Source: Mytilus trossulus (lineage: Eukaryota > Mollusca > Bivalvia > Mytilida > Mytilidae). From it: DNA of 64,000 bases. Positions 35,284 to 49,400 of the stretch are shown in pieces (within the stretch, counting starts at the first letter, position 1; each line of letters opens with the position of its first letter). Made by a program: the position numbers and the translations under genes. Under the pieces are notes generated by a model. It was given only the letters and a program-made list of their open reading frames with translations. It made no database searches and was not told where the DNA came from. The stretch is from NCBI RefSeq assembly GCF_036588685.1, contig NC_086379.1, forward strand, positions 16,043,862 to 16,107,861. Direction: 5' to 3'.

Positions 35284-35628
35284 CTTGAGAATCTGAAGAA
35301 AAAAAAGAATATGAATGAGATTAATAACTTTAGTACCTCAAACTAATGCTTGCACTTATTTACTTGAGATACAACACCTGAGAGCTCAAACATATCTTGA
35401 CAAATTGATACTAGTATATAGCATTAAAGGGAGGTAACATTCTATTGAAATGGAAATATCATGCATCTCAATGCTCAAAATAAGTGTTTGTCAAACTGCT
35501 TTATATCAAATGAAATTTTTCTGATAATAGGTGTGGTTCAAGTATTTTTAAAAAGTTTTATATTTTTGTCAAAGGGGCAACGTATATATTTTGTCAAAGT
35601 TTTATGAAAATTAAACAACCAAATTAAT

Positions 35629-36201
35629 TTAAGGAGGCTCGCGGGTATAAGATTTTCAGAAAAAAATTAAACATTTAATTTTCATTACAAATTTTATAAA
35701 TTACCTTAAGTAGTTGTTACCTTATCATATGGCACAAAAATCATTTCAAAAAATCAATTCGTGTTGGCCCCAGCTGACTTTTAAAATGTAGATATCATTG
35801 AAAAAGCTCGAAATTATCTCCCTTTGGTGCAAAAATGACCTTTTTTGGCATTAAGATTGAAATATCTTTTTTTACTTATCGGTGACCGATATTTTTTATT
35901 ATTGTTTTCAAATAAGCTATACATAAACTAAATAATTGTAAAATTTAAGCGATTTCTGTAATTAGGTTCTTTTTTTATTTCAATATTACCTTTTTTTCTC
36001 CTATTAGTTCAACAGAAAAAGAGTACCTTTTCAAAAATGTATGTTTCTTTCGATCGCAGATTGTGAGCGTAAATGATCGGTGACCCCTCTTTTTTATTTC
36101 ATTTTTCTAAAAGGTATAAGATAAAGTTCATTTATAGAAAAAATTAGGGAAATCTTATATTAAATAAAAAAAAAATGATTTAGACCCGCGAGCCCCCTTA
36201 A
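35629..36201. mobile_element. TTAA-flanked MITE, 573 bp, copy 1
   Basis: TTAA then ggaggctcgcgggt at the left, and acccgcgagccccc then TTAA at the right. The TTAA duplication and short inverted ends suggest a piggyBac-type origin. No frame inside. Copy 2 lies 880 bp away in the opposite orientation. Confidence 0.75.
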
Positions 36202-37081
36202 GTCAAGGTGTTATGCACCACCTTAACCAGTCAGGGGACTTACTTAATTGAGAGATTTTTTAAATCACTGATTCAAATAACATTGTGTCCTGAAATGTTG
36301 GAAGTAAGAGTTGTACTTCTTCAATAATCACCTATTTAAGAGATTTAATTGCTTCAAATATACAATACCAATGATACAGGGACAAAAATTATATAACTCA
36401 AACAGTGAAATTTGGATTGCGAACATAATCTGTAAGACAGTCATGTAAGATGAAACCTTGAATTTTACAGGAAAATTACTCCCACTGCTGGGAAAAAAGT
36501 ATCAGTTCATTAATTAAAGCCTTTATTTTAGCATATTTTTTTTAACAAATAAAGGCACACATCTTGCTATTTATGCTATTTAAATGAAGGAAAGGGTTAT
36601 TTTTTCCAATTTTATTATCAATAAGATAATATTTTAACTTATAAGTTTAGAATTTTGGTTAAAACTAAAAAGTCACAATTAGTGACAATATTTCGAATTT
36701 GCTGCTTGAATTTAATTTTAAAATTTTAATTCACTAATTTCTGTAAATCACCTGACTGTTAATTGTGCATGAATAACAGAAATATCTTTGTACAAGAGTT
36801 TGATAACTAGGTCTGCTTAAAAAGGGTATGTTTTTTCGTTCTTTTATTTTACATGATAAATAAGATTATTATACTTCACGTTAAAATGCCATATTTTGAT
36901 TGGCTAATACAAGGGTGTCATTTTACTCTATCACATAGCTGAGAGGGTGACAATTTTTTTGAATGTTACCCTCTCGTCTCAACCAATCAAAAATCGACAA
37001 TTTAAAGGACAATGGATTGAATTAACATCAAGTAGATGAATACAATGCTTAAGTTTTACGTTTTGGATCCAATTTTATTAT
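36202..37081. other. Spacer between the two TTAA elements
   Basis: AT-rich; holds a short inverted pair around 36900-37000 (agctgagagggtgac / gttaccctctcg with attggct / accaatca) related to the foldback at 37796. No gene. Confidence 0.4.
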
Positions 37082-37652
37082 TTAAGGGGGCTCGCGGGTC
37101 TAAATCATTTTTTTAATTTAATATAGGATATACCTATATTTTTCTATAAACGAACTTTAACTTATTCTAAATAGAAAAATGAAATAAAAAAATGGGGTCA
37201 CCGTTCATTTACGCTCACTATCTGCCTTCGAAAGAATCATACATTTTTGTTAATGTCCTTTTTTTCTGTTGAACTAATAGGAGAAATATCGGTAATATCG
37301 AAATAAAAAAAGAACTAAATTACAGAAATCGCTTAAATTTTACAATTATTTAGTTTATGTACAGCTTATTCGTAAACAACAATAAAAAATATAGGTCACC
37401 GATGAGTAAACAAAGATATTTCAATTTTAATGCCAAAAAATGGCATTTTTGCACCAAAGGGAGATAATTTGGAGCTTTTTCAGTGATATCAACATTTAAA
37501 AAGTCACCTAGGGACAACACAAATTAATTTTTCTGAATGAATTTTGGATCATATGATAAAGTAACAACTACTCAAGGTAGGGAATAAAATTTGTAATGAA
37601 AAATTAAAGTTTTTTTTTTTTTGGAAAATCTTATACCCCCGAGCCTCCTTAA
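37082..37652. mobile_element. TTAA-flanked MITE, 571 bp, copy 2 (inverted)
   Basis: TTAA then gggggctcgcgggtctaaat, ending cccccgagcctcc then TTAA. It is the reverse complement of copy 1 along its whole length with scattered differences. The pair could form a large stem. Confidence 0.75.
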
Positions 37653-37795
37653 CTGTCAAAATAAAAAAAAAAACATCTTGTTGTTTATTTCTAATACTCG
37701 TAACGTTGTTATGTACGTGACGTCATAGAAAATCCTTTTGATATAAAATTAATCTGTAAAAGACAAAAATGGTAGGACATTCAGTATAATAAATT

Positions 37796-37934
37796 AAATA
37801 ACACATAGCTGAGAGGGTGATAGAGCAGATTGGTACCCCTTGAAAAAGCATTGTCAACCTTGGCTTCGCCGCGGTTGACAATGTTTTCTCGGGGTACCAA
37901 TCTGCCCTATCACCCTTTCAGCTATGTGTTATTT
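37796..37934. repeat. 139-bp near-perfect hairpin
   Basis: Arms aaataacacatagctgagag...gtaccccttg and the inverse ending gctatgtgttattt, about 60 bp each, around a short loop (ttggcttcgccgcgg). Probably a small foldback MITE. Confidence 0.75.
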
Positions 37935-38268
37935 ATATATTGTTAATTTTCTCGTTTGAATTGTTTTACATTGTCATTTCAGGGCCTTTTAAAAAACTAT
38001 GCAGTATGGGCTTTGCTAATTGTTGAAAGCTGTACGGTGGCCTATCTTTTAAATTATTGTGACATGTTTATTAATTTTAAGGTTACACAACTAGTATATA
38101 GAAACAAAGATAATGTTACAGTAGGCTAACTGTATATGTATTTCAATGTTTTAATGGGAAATAAAAAGCAACACATGAACAAAGAAAATGTGTTGTTGAT
38201 TATATAATATTCAGACATGGTCATTAATGTCAAAAGTTATTTGGCCTTATAACATTGCTTTATCATGA

Positions 38269-38419
38269 AATTTATTTAAGGAATGACTGTAATATTTTTT
38301 TCGGTCTATGAAGAAATAAAATAGCGTAGCGGGTTATTTAACAGTTTGCACCACATTTTTTATGTTATTTCGAATAGACAGAAAAATATTACAGTCATTT
38401 CTTATAATTTAATTATAAA
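38269..38419. repeat. Second foldback, about 150 bp
   Basis: aaatttatttaaggaatgac, tgtaatatttttttcggtct on the left mirrors agacagaaaaatattaca, gtcatttcttataattt on the right, with a central tagcgtagcggg. A second foldback repeat in the shared upstream region. Confidence 0.65.
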
Positions 38420-39757
38420 TTCCATTTTAAACCGTAGAAAACCATGAAAAAACGTTGATGACGTCATGGTCACATGACCAAATTATTTCTATGGGCTCAT
38501 AACAAAAAAACGTCAGCCAATCAGAAGACGTGTACGTTACATCCAAAATTAAATTATTAGTGTATATTGCTCAATTATTTAGCATCATATCAAATAAATA
38601 TAAATTTACATTGTATCATAAAGATTAACAAGCAGAAAAAACAGACAATTAGATTTGACGAGAAATCTTAATTGGATTATTCATTTGATAAAATACAATT
38701 ACAATTTGATTAGATAATTTTTTTAAAATAACAAAAGCAGTGCATACCATTTTCAGTTCTTCTGTCAGTATTAAGATCAAGAATTTTTATTATAAATATA
38801 TATCTTCAAAACTTACCACAATAGTTTCTATTTTATGTCAAATATAATTTCAGTTCTAAAACCACTTAAATTTGCTTACACTTCTTTTCACTTTACACAT
38901 GTATTTAAAATACACATCTGGAACATATCATCTGCTGATATGACCTGAAAGTTCAATTTGCATCAAAATGAATAATGTACAATGAATCATGCAGAGCCAA
39001 ACACACTTATCAGTTCATACTGGTATATAGTGCAAAATATATATAAAGGCCAAATAAAATAGAATGTGTGGTTCCAGTTACATCTAAAAAAAGTTATGGA
39101 TTTTATTGTTTTCCACTGAGTCTATGGAAGCAACATTCTTAATTTAACAGTGTTTAAAGAAAAAAGGAAGAAAATCTTTATGAGAGTTAGACTAAAATTA
39201 AGGAGCTCAGGTAGGATAACTGAAACCACTCACATCATACCCGGACGAACCCCCCTAATGTAAACAAATAAGCACTGTTAAAGTCAATATTGTTCTGTTC
39301 GAATTGTGACTGTTCAAGTTGAGTTTGTGAGTCCAACAAACCCCCCTGGAAATTCCTGGCTACAGGCCTGCATATATATTTTTATTAGACCTTAATTAAT
39401 CAGAAAAGTTTTTCTAAATCTTAAAAATGATTTATTTCAAGCATTTGACATATAATTTCAATTCAGATAAGACATTTGTATGATATAAAAAATCAATGTG
39501 AACATTATCTGATTGATCTGTAATTTGTAGAAATTATTTATAATGCAGTTTTTCCAACAATAAGCACATTATTAACCCATTTTGAGTACATGTGCTGATA
39601 CAACTCTTTGGCATTAACCCCTAGACAGTGTCTTTCTGACAATAAATAAAATTACTGGTTGTGACCAATCACGTTAATTTCTTTCCAAAAATAACGTTTC
39701 GGTATAATTTTTTGAGATCTCAGTGAATCACAATAAGGATAAATTAACAAATTACGT

Positions 39758-40060
39758 TAAAAGGAGAAGGTTCAGTAAGACCCCTTAATTTTTGGCCCAA
39801 AATATAACAGTTTTACAAAATAGTGAAAATGAAATCTTAAGCTATTTATTGGAAAGTAGAATTCTTCTGCTACATAAATATGGGCTGTTTTTACAATACA
39901 ACGCACATATATCGGGTACTGGCATCATTAACTCATGCTAAATTACTGAAATCTTCACAATTTTAGCATTTTAGTTAAATTTTAGACGTTTTTTTGGTGA
40001 AGCTGCATGTCATTTTCACTCAGCTGATTTGTTTTTAATTTTCATTTATAACAAGCTTAT
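39758..40060. mobile_element. Truncated MITE (aaggagaaggttcagtaag family)
   Basis: Matches the left half of 63012-63592 (gctatttattggaaagtaga, gcacatatatc, catcattaa.tcatgctaaa). The right inverted end is missing or diverged. Confidence 0.55.
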
Positions 40061-40419
40061 ATAACCATGCAGTTGAAATATTCCGTATTTGATTATTTAG
40101 GTGTAAATTAATTTTATTTACTAAAAAACTTTTCCCTTAATGAATTTTTCTTAATAGGAGTAATTTTGATCACAGGATCATGATGATTTCAATAACATTG
40201 ACATCGCAGTGAAAATTAAAAAAAATTAGATAAAATTGATATTGAATAACTAGAGTTAAATCTGCACAGCTTTTCATTGTCCTGTCTGGCTGTCATTATA
40301 AACTTATATTATTTATTTATGTTGCAAATCATTTACAATTTATATATGACAATAAGTTAGGATATTGCATTATCCACAATATGCTGTTGAATAAAAAAAA
40401 TATGTCTTCTTTTTTCCAG

Positions 40420-43400
40420 GCTAGGCTTATAGTGTGAAGTATTAAAACTTAACAGTACATGGATCTGTGAAACAGTGATGTCATCCAATGGAATTCTTTC
40501 CTTACACTTTAATCAAGACCATGGTAATTATAAATCAAAAATGATAAGGGAGATACCATTTGACCAGAGATTACAGCTTTAAAAAAAAGCAGGACAAATT
40601 ATTTCATTGTAGCCCCTAGAATCAGTTTAATTCACTTTAAATTATTGATATATGTGAAAGCAGGAAATTTAACTGTGGTAAGATAAAATAAGATTTATTT
40701 ATTGGTTTAAAATACAAAATTATAGTATAGCTTAAGTAAGACAATAAACACTGCTTAAACATAAACATACAAACATATACATGTATCCTTTAGTTGAAGC
40801 AATAATGTAACTGAAAAAAGAACCTGTATTATTTGCATAAGGGACATATACTTGCTTCCCCATGCTGCTAAAGTTATATTTGCTTAAGAGCAACAAAAAA
40901 AACATCTATTTCCAAAGGACGTTAATTTCAAAGAGACAGATAACATACACATGACAAATATGCAGCATCATCATACAAAGGGACACAACTCTCACGACTT
41001 AAGTACAAAACACATATGATCATACAATGCATATGCATAACACCAGAAACAAAAATGCCATTAACAAAATAATGTATTGGAGACAACAACGCTTACAAGT
41101 TAGAAGACATCTTAGAGTGGAAATTTTGAGTGCAGATTACACATGACTTGTAAATATATCTTTTGTATTTTCAGGTTGTTTTACTGTTTCAACAGAGTCT
41201 GGTTTGAGAATTTACAATGTTGAACCATTGACACAAAAGCTCTATTTAGGTAAGACTTTTTTTTTTTTCAAATTAAACTTAAAGACATCCATTCATTTAT
41301 TTATGTATTTTTAGTGATGTGTTAGTATTGTATTAATGTTAGATGTCTTATGATATTAATACCAATCAAAATAGATACTAAACACTATTTATACATTATG
41401 AATATAACCAACACTAAATTAAAAAAAAAACAGGTTTTACTGATATATGCTGATATGGAACATTCTCATTTACTGTGACAACATACAGGGGTTAATTCTG
41501 CCAATTTGTTTTTAAATCTTGGATAAAATGGGGGTTCCAACCATAATACATGTGTATGTTCCACATTCAAAAACATTGATCCTAAAAAAAGTGGGAGGTG
41601 GTTCCATACACACTGGATCCGCCACAGACATTACATCAACAGATCAGCACTAAGATTACAACCTTTCTTTAATGTTTGCCAACAATATTGACATTTTGAT
41701 TAGATTTTCATATGCTTTATGCTACAGCCTTGTAACTGTTTTATTTATTTTACAGGCCATGAACAAGTTGGGAGTGTTGCACATGTGGAAATGTTATATA
41801 GAACAAACCTCCTGGCAATCATAGGAGGAGGTAGTCTCCCGAGGTTTGATGAAAAAGCAGGTAAAGGAATACATTTTTTGTATAATGATTATTATTTTAC
41901 TTCATTTGGAAATAGAGAAATAACCTAATTTGTTTTGAAATATCAGTTCTGTGTTGACTAGAAATTTAATGTATTTCAAAAACATGTAGAAATGATATTG
42001 TTATACAGTGTACTTAATAAATATTTGATAACTTGTTAAACATATGTTATTTCTATAATACTGAAAAGGAATGGTTGCAGTCTTAACAATTCACATATTC
42101 ATTACTCTATACAAGCAATAGGACAATTTAATTCTATATACCAAGAAACATTTACTGAAAAATCATCCTACCTAGCTAGAAGAATTCAATAATCTTCAGA
42201 ATGTAATTATACAACTAATATTGATGTCTTCACAAAAGTCACTTACAATGGGTTTGGATTACTTTTCAAACATGTGTGTATATTAGTTATCTATATTTAT
42301 TGTAGTTTTAATATGGGATGAATCACAGAAAGATGTACAGAAGAAAGCAGTAATGGATATCACTTTCTCACAGCCTGTTGTTAATGTTAAAATGAAAACA
42401 GACAGGTAAAATACATAAAAATGAAAAAAAAAAAAAATTATTTATTGGTACCTCCTTTAGTTTATAAAGTGATTTAATTCACTACATAAAATCTCTCCAT
42501 GAACTTTGCTGGTACACATTACACAAAACTCGTAGCAATGGAATAGTAATGTAACTGCTGTTCTTTTACTCGATGTTAAAATTTCTATGATCACTTTTTA
42601 AGAAAACTTTGTAAATATGTATAAAATGAGGTTCCACTATTGTTGAGGATAATTACAAATACAGTGCAAATGTAGACAAAAAACCAGTGCTTGTTTTCTG
42701 GATCAATTGAAGATAATAACAAAAATACTGCTTTTAATTTATGTCAGTAATTATTTTGCAACCTTCTGTATTCATAATGTTCATTCCTGAGATTATATTA
42801 AGAATTTACTTCATTTTATCAAATATGTAACTCAACTAAAAACATTGACATTAGATATGCATAACCTCCCCTTATCTTATAAGTATTTATTTTTTTGGCA
42901 GTACCTATATATTATATGATATTTCATGCCTGCTTAAGACCTTTAAAAATATTAAATTGACTCAGACCATTTGAAATACTATTTTTTTGCTCAACTTCAG
43001 ACTTCTTTAACCCAGTCCAATTTGTTCATTTGTTTAATCATAGTAAACTGGTTTTTGGGAAAAGACGGCTTCAAGCAGTCAATCCCCTATGTGGTTGACC
43101 AGAGTGACACTCCCTCACATCATTCATTTTGTTTTTATACATGTTATAGTGTGGAAAAAACCCAACAAATCTTACTTAGATTGAAGTGAAGGAGACCCAG
43201 AAATGAATAGTTTGACTTTAAACACTTTTTTACACATTTCCCTTCTGTTTCTCACGAAATTATCGTATCTTGAACTCTCCTTTACACTATTTACGTTTAT
43301 TTTACAATCCGGAAAAATTAGTATGACGAGATATTCTAAATATATCCAACCTACATTGTATTTTATAGTGACGTCATTCTTGGAAGAAGCAGGGATATCC

Positions 43401-46400
43401 TTCACCAGTTCACTGGTTATTTAAATCATTCTTAGAGATCGTGCACTAATTACAAATTTGTATTTGTTAAATCTAAACATAATATTGTTTACTGTAGATG
43501 ATTTAAACATCAACATGCAATACTTTAATTTGTAGGTCAACAACTTTCAAAATAAACAAAGATCGTGGGTTTACATGAGACAGGGGAAAGAAACGATTTT
43601 ATTACTTTTATTGGGTCTCACTAATTAGAGACAAGAAGCGTCAAAAAGTGACACGAAGCGTCAAGAAGACTATTTAGCGACAAGAAAAAAATATTCTTCT
43701 TGTCGCTTCTTGTCGCCAAAATTCTTCTTGTCGCTAATTAGTGAGACCACTTTTTTCTGTAAAAATTCTGAGAATCTTCCTCCAATTCAGGAGCATCTCA
43801 ATTGATGAGGAATTATCCACTAAATAAAAGTTAATGTATTTAAACACTTCAAATGTGACATTTCATTGGATTAGTAGTCTTCTATTAAAACTAAATTTTT
43901 GTGTACCTACATAATCATTGTAATGGTAAAAAAAAAAATAATAAAAATTTGCATTTTGTAGTTTAAACATATTTATTATTTACAAATATTTCAAAATTAA
44001 GATTTGGAAACCAGCTTCACACAGTTTACATCACTCATATTGTTTTTATTAGTACCTGTTTCCCTGTGATGAGAGTTGTAACTCAGAACTTTAACAATGG
44101 AAATTTAAAACTGAATAGATTTTTCAGTCCAAACTTTCTAAAGAAAAAACTTTAAAATCCAAGAGTACTGTCACAAAAAATGGAAAATGGCCCTAGCCTG
44201 CAGTTCAGTGGTACACAATCAAGATTTCAAAAAAAATTGTAGTTGTTGTGAAATGACAGAATTCAGTTGAGTTTTAGATAATTAGCTATCAACTTTAATC
44301 AAATGTTTAGATTTAGAAGATGCAAATCTCTTCCATTGGTCCAAATTGAATCCTAAACTAAGGAAAGGAAATTACATAAACAACAATTGATTTCAATATT
44401 GTCAACCTTTCTACATGTTCTAGCTGTTCTATTTTTCATTCTTCATATGAAAACTATCAAAAGATACCCCCCCCCCCCCCTTTCCAAAAACATAATTAAA
44501 TAGAAACAAGGTCCGTCTTTCTCCTCAGAGCTATTCAGCTCTTTGATTTTTCACATTCTGTTGAGCAACTTGGTATTGTTCTAACAAAATACTTTTATTG
44601 TAGGTTAATAGTGGTTCTGAGGAACCAAGTTCATGTGTTTACTTTCCCTAATAATCCTCATAAACTGGATTCTTTTGATACCAGAGATAATCCTAAAGGT
44701 TTGTTCTTTAAATTAATATTGAATAGACAGAATTGTACTAGAAATACATAGTAGAAGTGTTATCCACTTAAACCAGAAAGTAACTCTTAGCTCTCAGCTT
44801 ATTATGTATTTATTGAACTGAATTTGTTCCTCAACAGTATTATATAATGCTCAGAAACCTGTTAGTATTTAGCTTCTGATATCAACCAATTTAAAATACT
44901 GGATTTGGTGTTTCAAGCACACATTTTGTACTCGAAGTACTGAATTAAGCTTCATGACCAAGAGCCTAGGTTTGCTAAAATGCAAGTGATCCTTAATAAG
45001 CTTTTTCATCACACAAAATATTTTTGTATAATATGCAGTGGCAAATGTTTCATGAATATTGAAGATGAAAATTGATTGGTTAGTAACTATGAAAAAAATG
45101 ACTTTTATACGTTTTCCATTTCGATGTTTTGTGTTAATTAAAAACGCATTGATGAAAACTATAATTCACAAAAATTAAACAATAACATCAATTAAAAAGG
45201 GGCATTACCATCATATATAGATAAGGTATCCATGGTAAATGAATTACAGTATTCCTGTTTGTGTAAACCTCACATTTAATTGTGTTCTATTGTAGGTCTG
45301 TGTGAAGTTAGTTCATTAGGACAGACTCTTGCATTTCCTGGACCAAAATGTGGAAGTGTTCAAATTGTGGTTTGTACTTTAGATATATATAATGACGCTT
45401 TGGTGTCTTCTCATGGATAAATTTAAGTATTTCATTCAAATATTGTTTTTATATACAAACTGTGTCCATGCTAAATAGAAAAATGCTAAGATGCTGTATT
45501 ATTGCCAATTCTGCACAAGACCAGATGAGACCTTTAACAATGAGTAAGACACATAAGTAAAGTATGTATTGTTTTTATTAGAATTGAAATCAAACAGGAA
45601 TGCAACAATGTGAATTTTCTTGTTTGTTATATATCTTTGTCCATGGAAGTTTTTGTTCAGATCATGATCAGGTCATTGTTTATATTTTCAGAATCTAGAC
45701 ACAGCCCAGCCAGGTCAGTCTACAGCACCTGTGATTATCAGTACCCATCAGACAGAACTGGCATGTTTAGCTCTCAATCAGAGAGGTACTTTACTAGCAA
45801 CAGCTTCCAAAAAGGTAAAGAAAACTTATATTTACACCTGTGATAATCAGTACCCATCAGACAGAACTGGCATGTTTAGCTCTCAATCAGAGAGGTACTT
45901 TATTAGCAACAGCTTCCAAAAAGGTAACAGGAGCATATACTGACTGTTCAAAAATAAACAAAAATAAAAACTTGAATACTGAACATTACTTGTATGCAAC
46001 TTTACCTGAAAGCGCAATGCTGTAAATTAAGAAGTAATTGTGTTCATTTATTGATGCAGTATTTGTCGAGCCTGCAACTTTTTCACAGAAAGCTCGACAT
46101 AGGGATAGTGATCCAGCGGCAGCTACGGCAGCAGCGGTGGGGTTAGCTCACTTCTTAAAAGCTTTAAATTTTAGAAGCTGAGAGACCTGGATGCTTCATA
46201 CTTTGTATATGGATGCCTCATGTTATGAAGTTTACGTCAGTCACATTTCTAATGTCCTTGACCTCATTTTCATGGTTCAGTGACTACATGAAAAAAAATA
46301 TTTTTGTAATGTTAAATTCTCTCTTATTATAAGTAATAGGATAACTATATTTGGTATGTGCATATCTTGCAAGGTCCTCATGCCCATCAGACAGTTTTCA

Positions 46401-49400
46401 CTTGACCTCATTTCATGGATCAGTGAACAAGGTTAAGTTTTGGTGGTCAAGTCCATATCTGAGATACTATAAGCAATAGGTCTAGTATATTCGGTGTATG
46501 GAAGCACTGTAAGGTGTACATGTCCAACTGGCAGGTGTCGTCTGACCTTGACTTATTTTCATGGTTCAGTGGTCAAAGTAAAGTTTTGGAGTTTTGGACT
46601 TTTTTTCTGATACTATATGCAATAGGTCAACTATATTTGGTGTATGGAAATATTTCATGATTTCTGTCAGTTGCGCAGGTTTTATTTGACCTTGACCTCA
46701 TTTTTTATGGTTCATAGCTCAGTGTTAAGCTTTTGTGTTTTGGTCTGGTTTTTTTAAACTATAAGCAATAAGTCAATTTTATTTGTTGTATGGAAGAATT
46801 GTTAGCTGTACATGCCTACCTGGCATGGTTCATCTGACCTTGACCTCATTTTCATGGTTCAAAGGTCAATGTTTAGTTTTCTTGATTTATGTTAAGTTTA
46901 TGAGTCGTTTGTAATAAAGCTTTATTATTAGGACTATTAACATAATATCAATGATTAGTAAAGAAGGCGAGACATTTCAGTGTGTGCACTCTTGTTTAAA
47001 AAAGTCTGAAAATTTGGATTTAATGAAATTCTTCATACAGATATATGTATTAAATCAGAATGTAAGTTATACCAGTCAATCATTGCATTGATGACTTTAA
47101 AAAAAATTGGCAATAATTTCAGAATTTACAGAAATTAAACTCATATGTGCATCAATTGTCTCTTAATTTCAATAATAAATGTGTGCAACACTTTTTGAAT
47201 TTATTGTTCTGAACCCAGTGATGAAATCTGAAAAACCACAAAAATACTATTCATACACAGTTTCTCAATATCTAAAATGTTTTCAGTTAAAAAGAGAATA
47301 AATGCCAATCAAACAGTAGAAAAGAAGAAATTTATTGGTTTGTTGTTTCCAAAAATGTCCATCGATTCATGTTGTTTATTCTTTAGTTTTCTATGTTGTG
47401 TCATGTGTACTATTGTTTGTCTGTTTGTCTTTTTCATTTTTAGCCATGGTGTTGTCAGTTTGTTTTAGATTTATGAGTTTGACTGACCCTTTGGTCTCTT
47501 TCGTCCCTCTTTTACATAGCATCATTTAAAACTTGGGTTTGACTAGATAGAGTGATTACATTTATTAGTAAAGTACATTGTTATTTTGGTGTTGTTTAAC
47601 TTATAGGGTACATTGATCAGAGTGTTTGATATCAATACAAAGAAGAAGATAGCTGAGTTCAGGAGAGGAGCTGATCCTGCAGTAGTATACTGGTTTGTAA
47701 CAGATTCTATCATTGTAATCAATATAAAACATAAGATATGGTATAATTGCCAATGCGACAACTCTCCACAAGAGACCAAATGATCAACATCATTATACCT
47801 ATATTAGAGTTTTACCCCTTAAAATTTGTAATGTATACAATTTTTATTGGCCTTCATTTTGTGTTGAACCACTTTCTTTGATTTCTCACAGCATAAGTTG
47901 ATTAATGTATCATAATGAATTTTTGCATACCTGTTACAGTTTCAGGTTGGACGGTATCAACATTGGAATTTACTAACTTTATTTACACATGCTGTTCACT
48001 CTCTTTAAAAACGGTTTTTCTGCGTCTTATGTACAGCTGCAAATTATAATTTTATAGAAAAGTAAAGAGATTATACTTGATAAGTGATGATTATGATATG
48101 AGTCTGTTTTTTTTGCAGTATAAATTTCAGTCATGATTCTGAGTTTCTTTGTGCATCGAGTGATAAAGGAACTGTTCATATATTTGCTGTACAAGACATG
48201 GAACTTAATAGAAGATCAACGTAAGTTGTAACAAAAGGATGTATTTGGTAATGAAATGAAAATAAAGTTATAAAAACTATACATCATTTCATTTGGGATG
48301 TTTTGGGCTTTTTTCTGTTCTTTTGTTGGTTTGTTGTCTCTTTAACACAATCCCTGTTTCTATTCTCATTTGTATTGATTATTGTTTGCTAAATGTCAAA
48401 TGGGTTTATCTCATGCATATTATTACTCCTATACCTAAATGTTCAACTACAGATCCTAGAGATCCATTATCATATAGAGGTATTACCTTAGCACCTTGTG
48501 CATATAAGCTTTATTGTGGCGTTTTAAATAAAAGGTTAACTGAGTGGTTAGACAATAGGGATATAATAAATGATGAACAAAACGGGTTTATTAAAGGTAG
48601 AAGTACAATAGATCATATCAGTACATTAACATCTGTTATTGAAACTAGAAAAAAATGTAAGCTGTCAATTTTTGTATCTTTCATTGATTTTAAGAAAGCC
48701 TATGATTCTATTGATAGAGTTTTGTTATTTAATAAATTAGGAAAATTGGGTGTTAGTACAAAATTTATGTATGCTTTAAAGGCTATTTATTCTAATGTAG
48801 AATGCAGTGTCAGATTAAATGGTAACATGACTGAATGGTTCAATGTAAATACTGGTTTAAAACAAGGCTGTGTATTGTCAACAGTAATGTTTAATATATT
48901 TATTAATGATTTAATTGATGATATAAAGTTGTTAGACATTGGTATTAATATTGATGGTGAAAAATTATCTATCTTGCTGTATGCCGATGACATAGTTTTA
49001 TTAGCAGAAAATGCTGAGGATTTACAAAAATTATTAGATGTTTTAAATGTATGGTGTAATCATAATAGTTTAAAAGTAAATTTGAGAAAATCAAATATTA
49101 TACATTTTAGAAATCCTTCTATAGCCAGATCAGATTTTCATTTTAGTTTAAATGATGAAAATATTGAGTATGCTTCAAATTACCAATACTTAGGTTTATT
49201 GTTAACAGAGTTTTTAGACTACCAATTAATGGCAAAAGCTGTAGCCAGGTCAGCAAGTAGGGCATTAGGTTTACTTATTGTTAAATGTAAAGCACATGGT
49301 GGTTTTCAGCACAATATCTACACAAAGCTATTTGATACGATGGTTTGGTCAGTCATAAATTATGGCTCGTCTATTTGGGGCACGAGAGATTTCTCGTGCA

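Noticed and set aside
34703..35296. Plus-strand ORFs of 63 and 133 codons with hydrophobic runs
   Set aside because: They are antisense shadows of the Lys-rich transposase-like pseudogene on the minus strand.
43172..43424. Opposed ORFs of 77 and 73 codons on both strands in WDR45 intron 4
   Set aside because: Mutual overlaps in a repeat-like stretch with no recognisable motif.
45610..46025. Overlapping plus ORFs around WDR45 exon 7
   Set aside because: They read the real exon and its duplicate in frame or out of frame through intron; the spliced model explains them.
48293..48404. N-terminal part of the long RT frame as a signal peptide or real start
   Set aside because: It matches the SINE-like repeat (ttgttgtctctttaacacaa), so the hydrophobic start is chance fusion to a truncated LINE.
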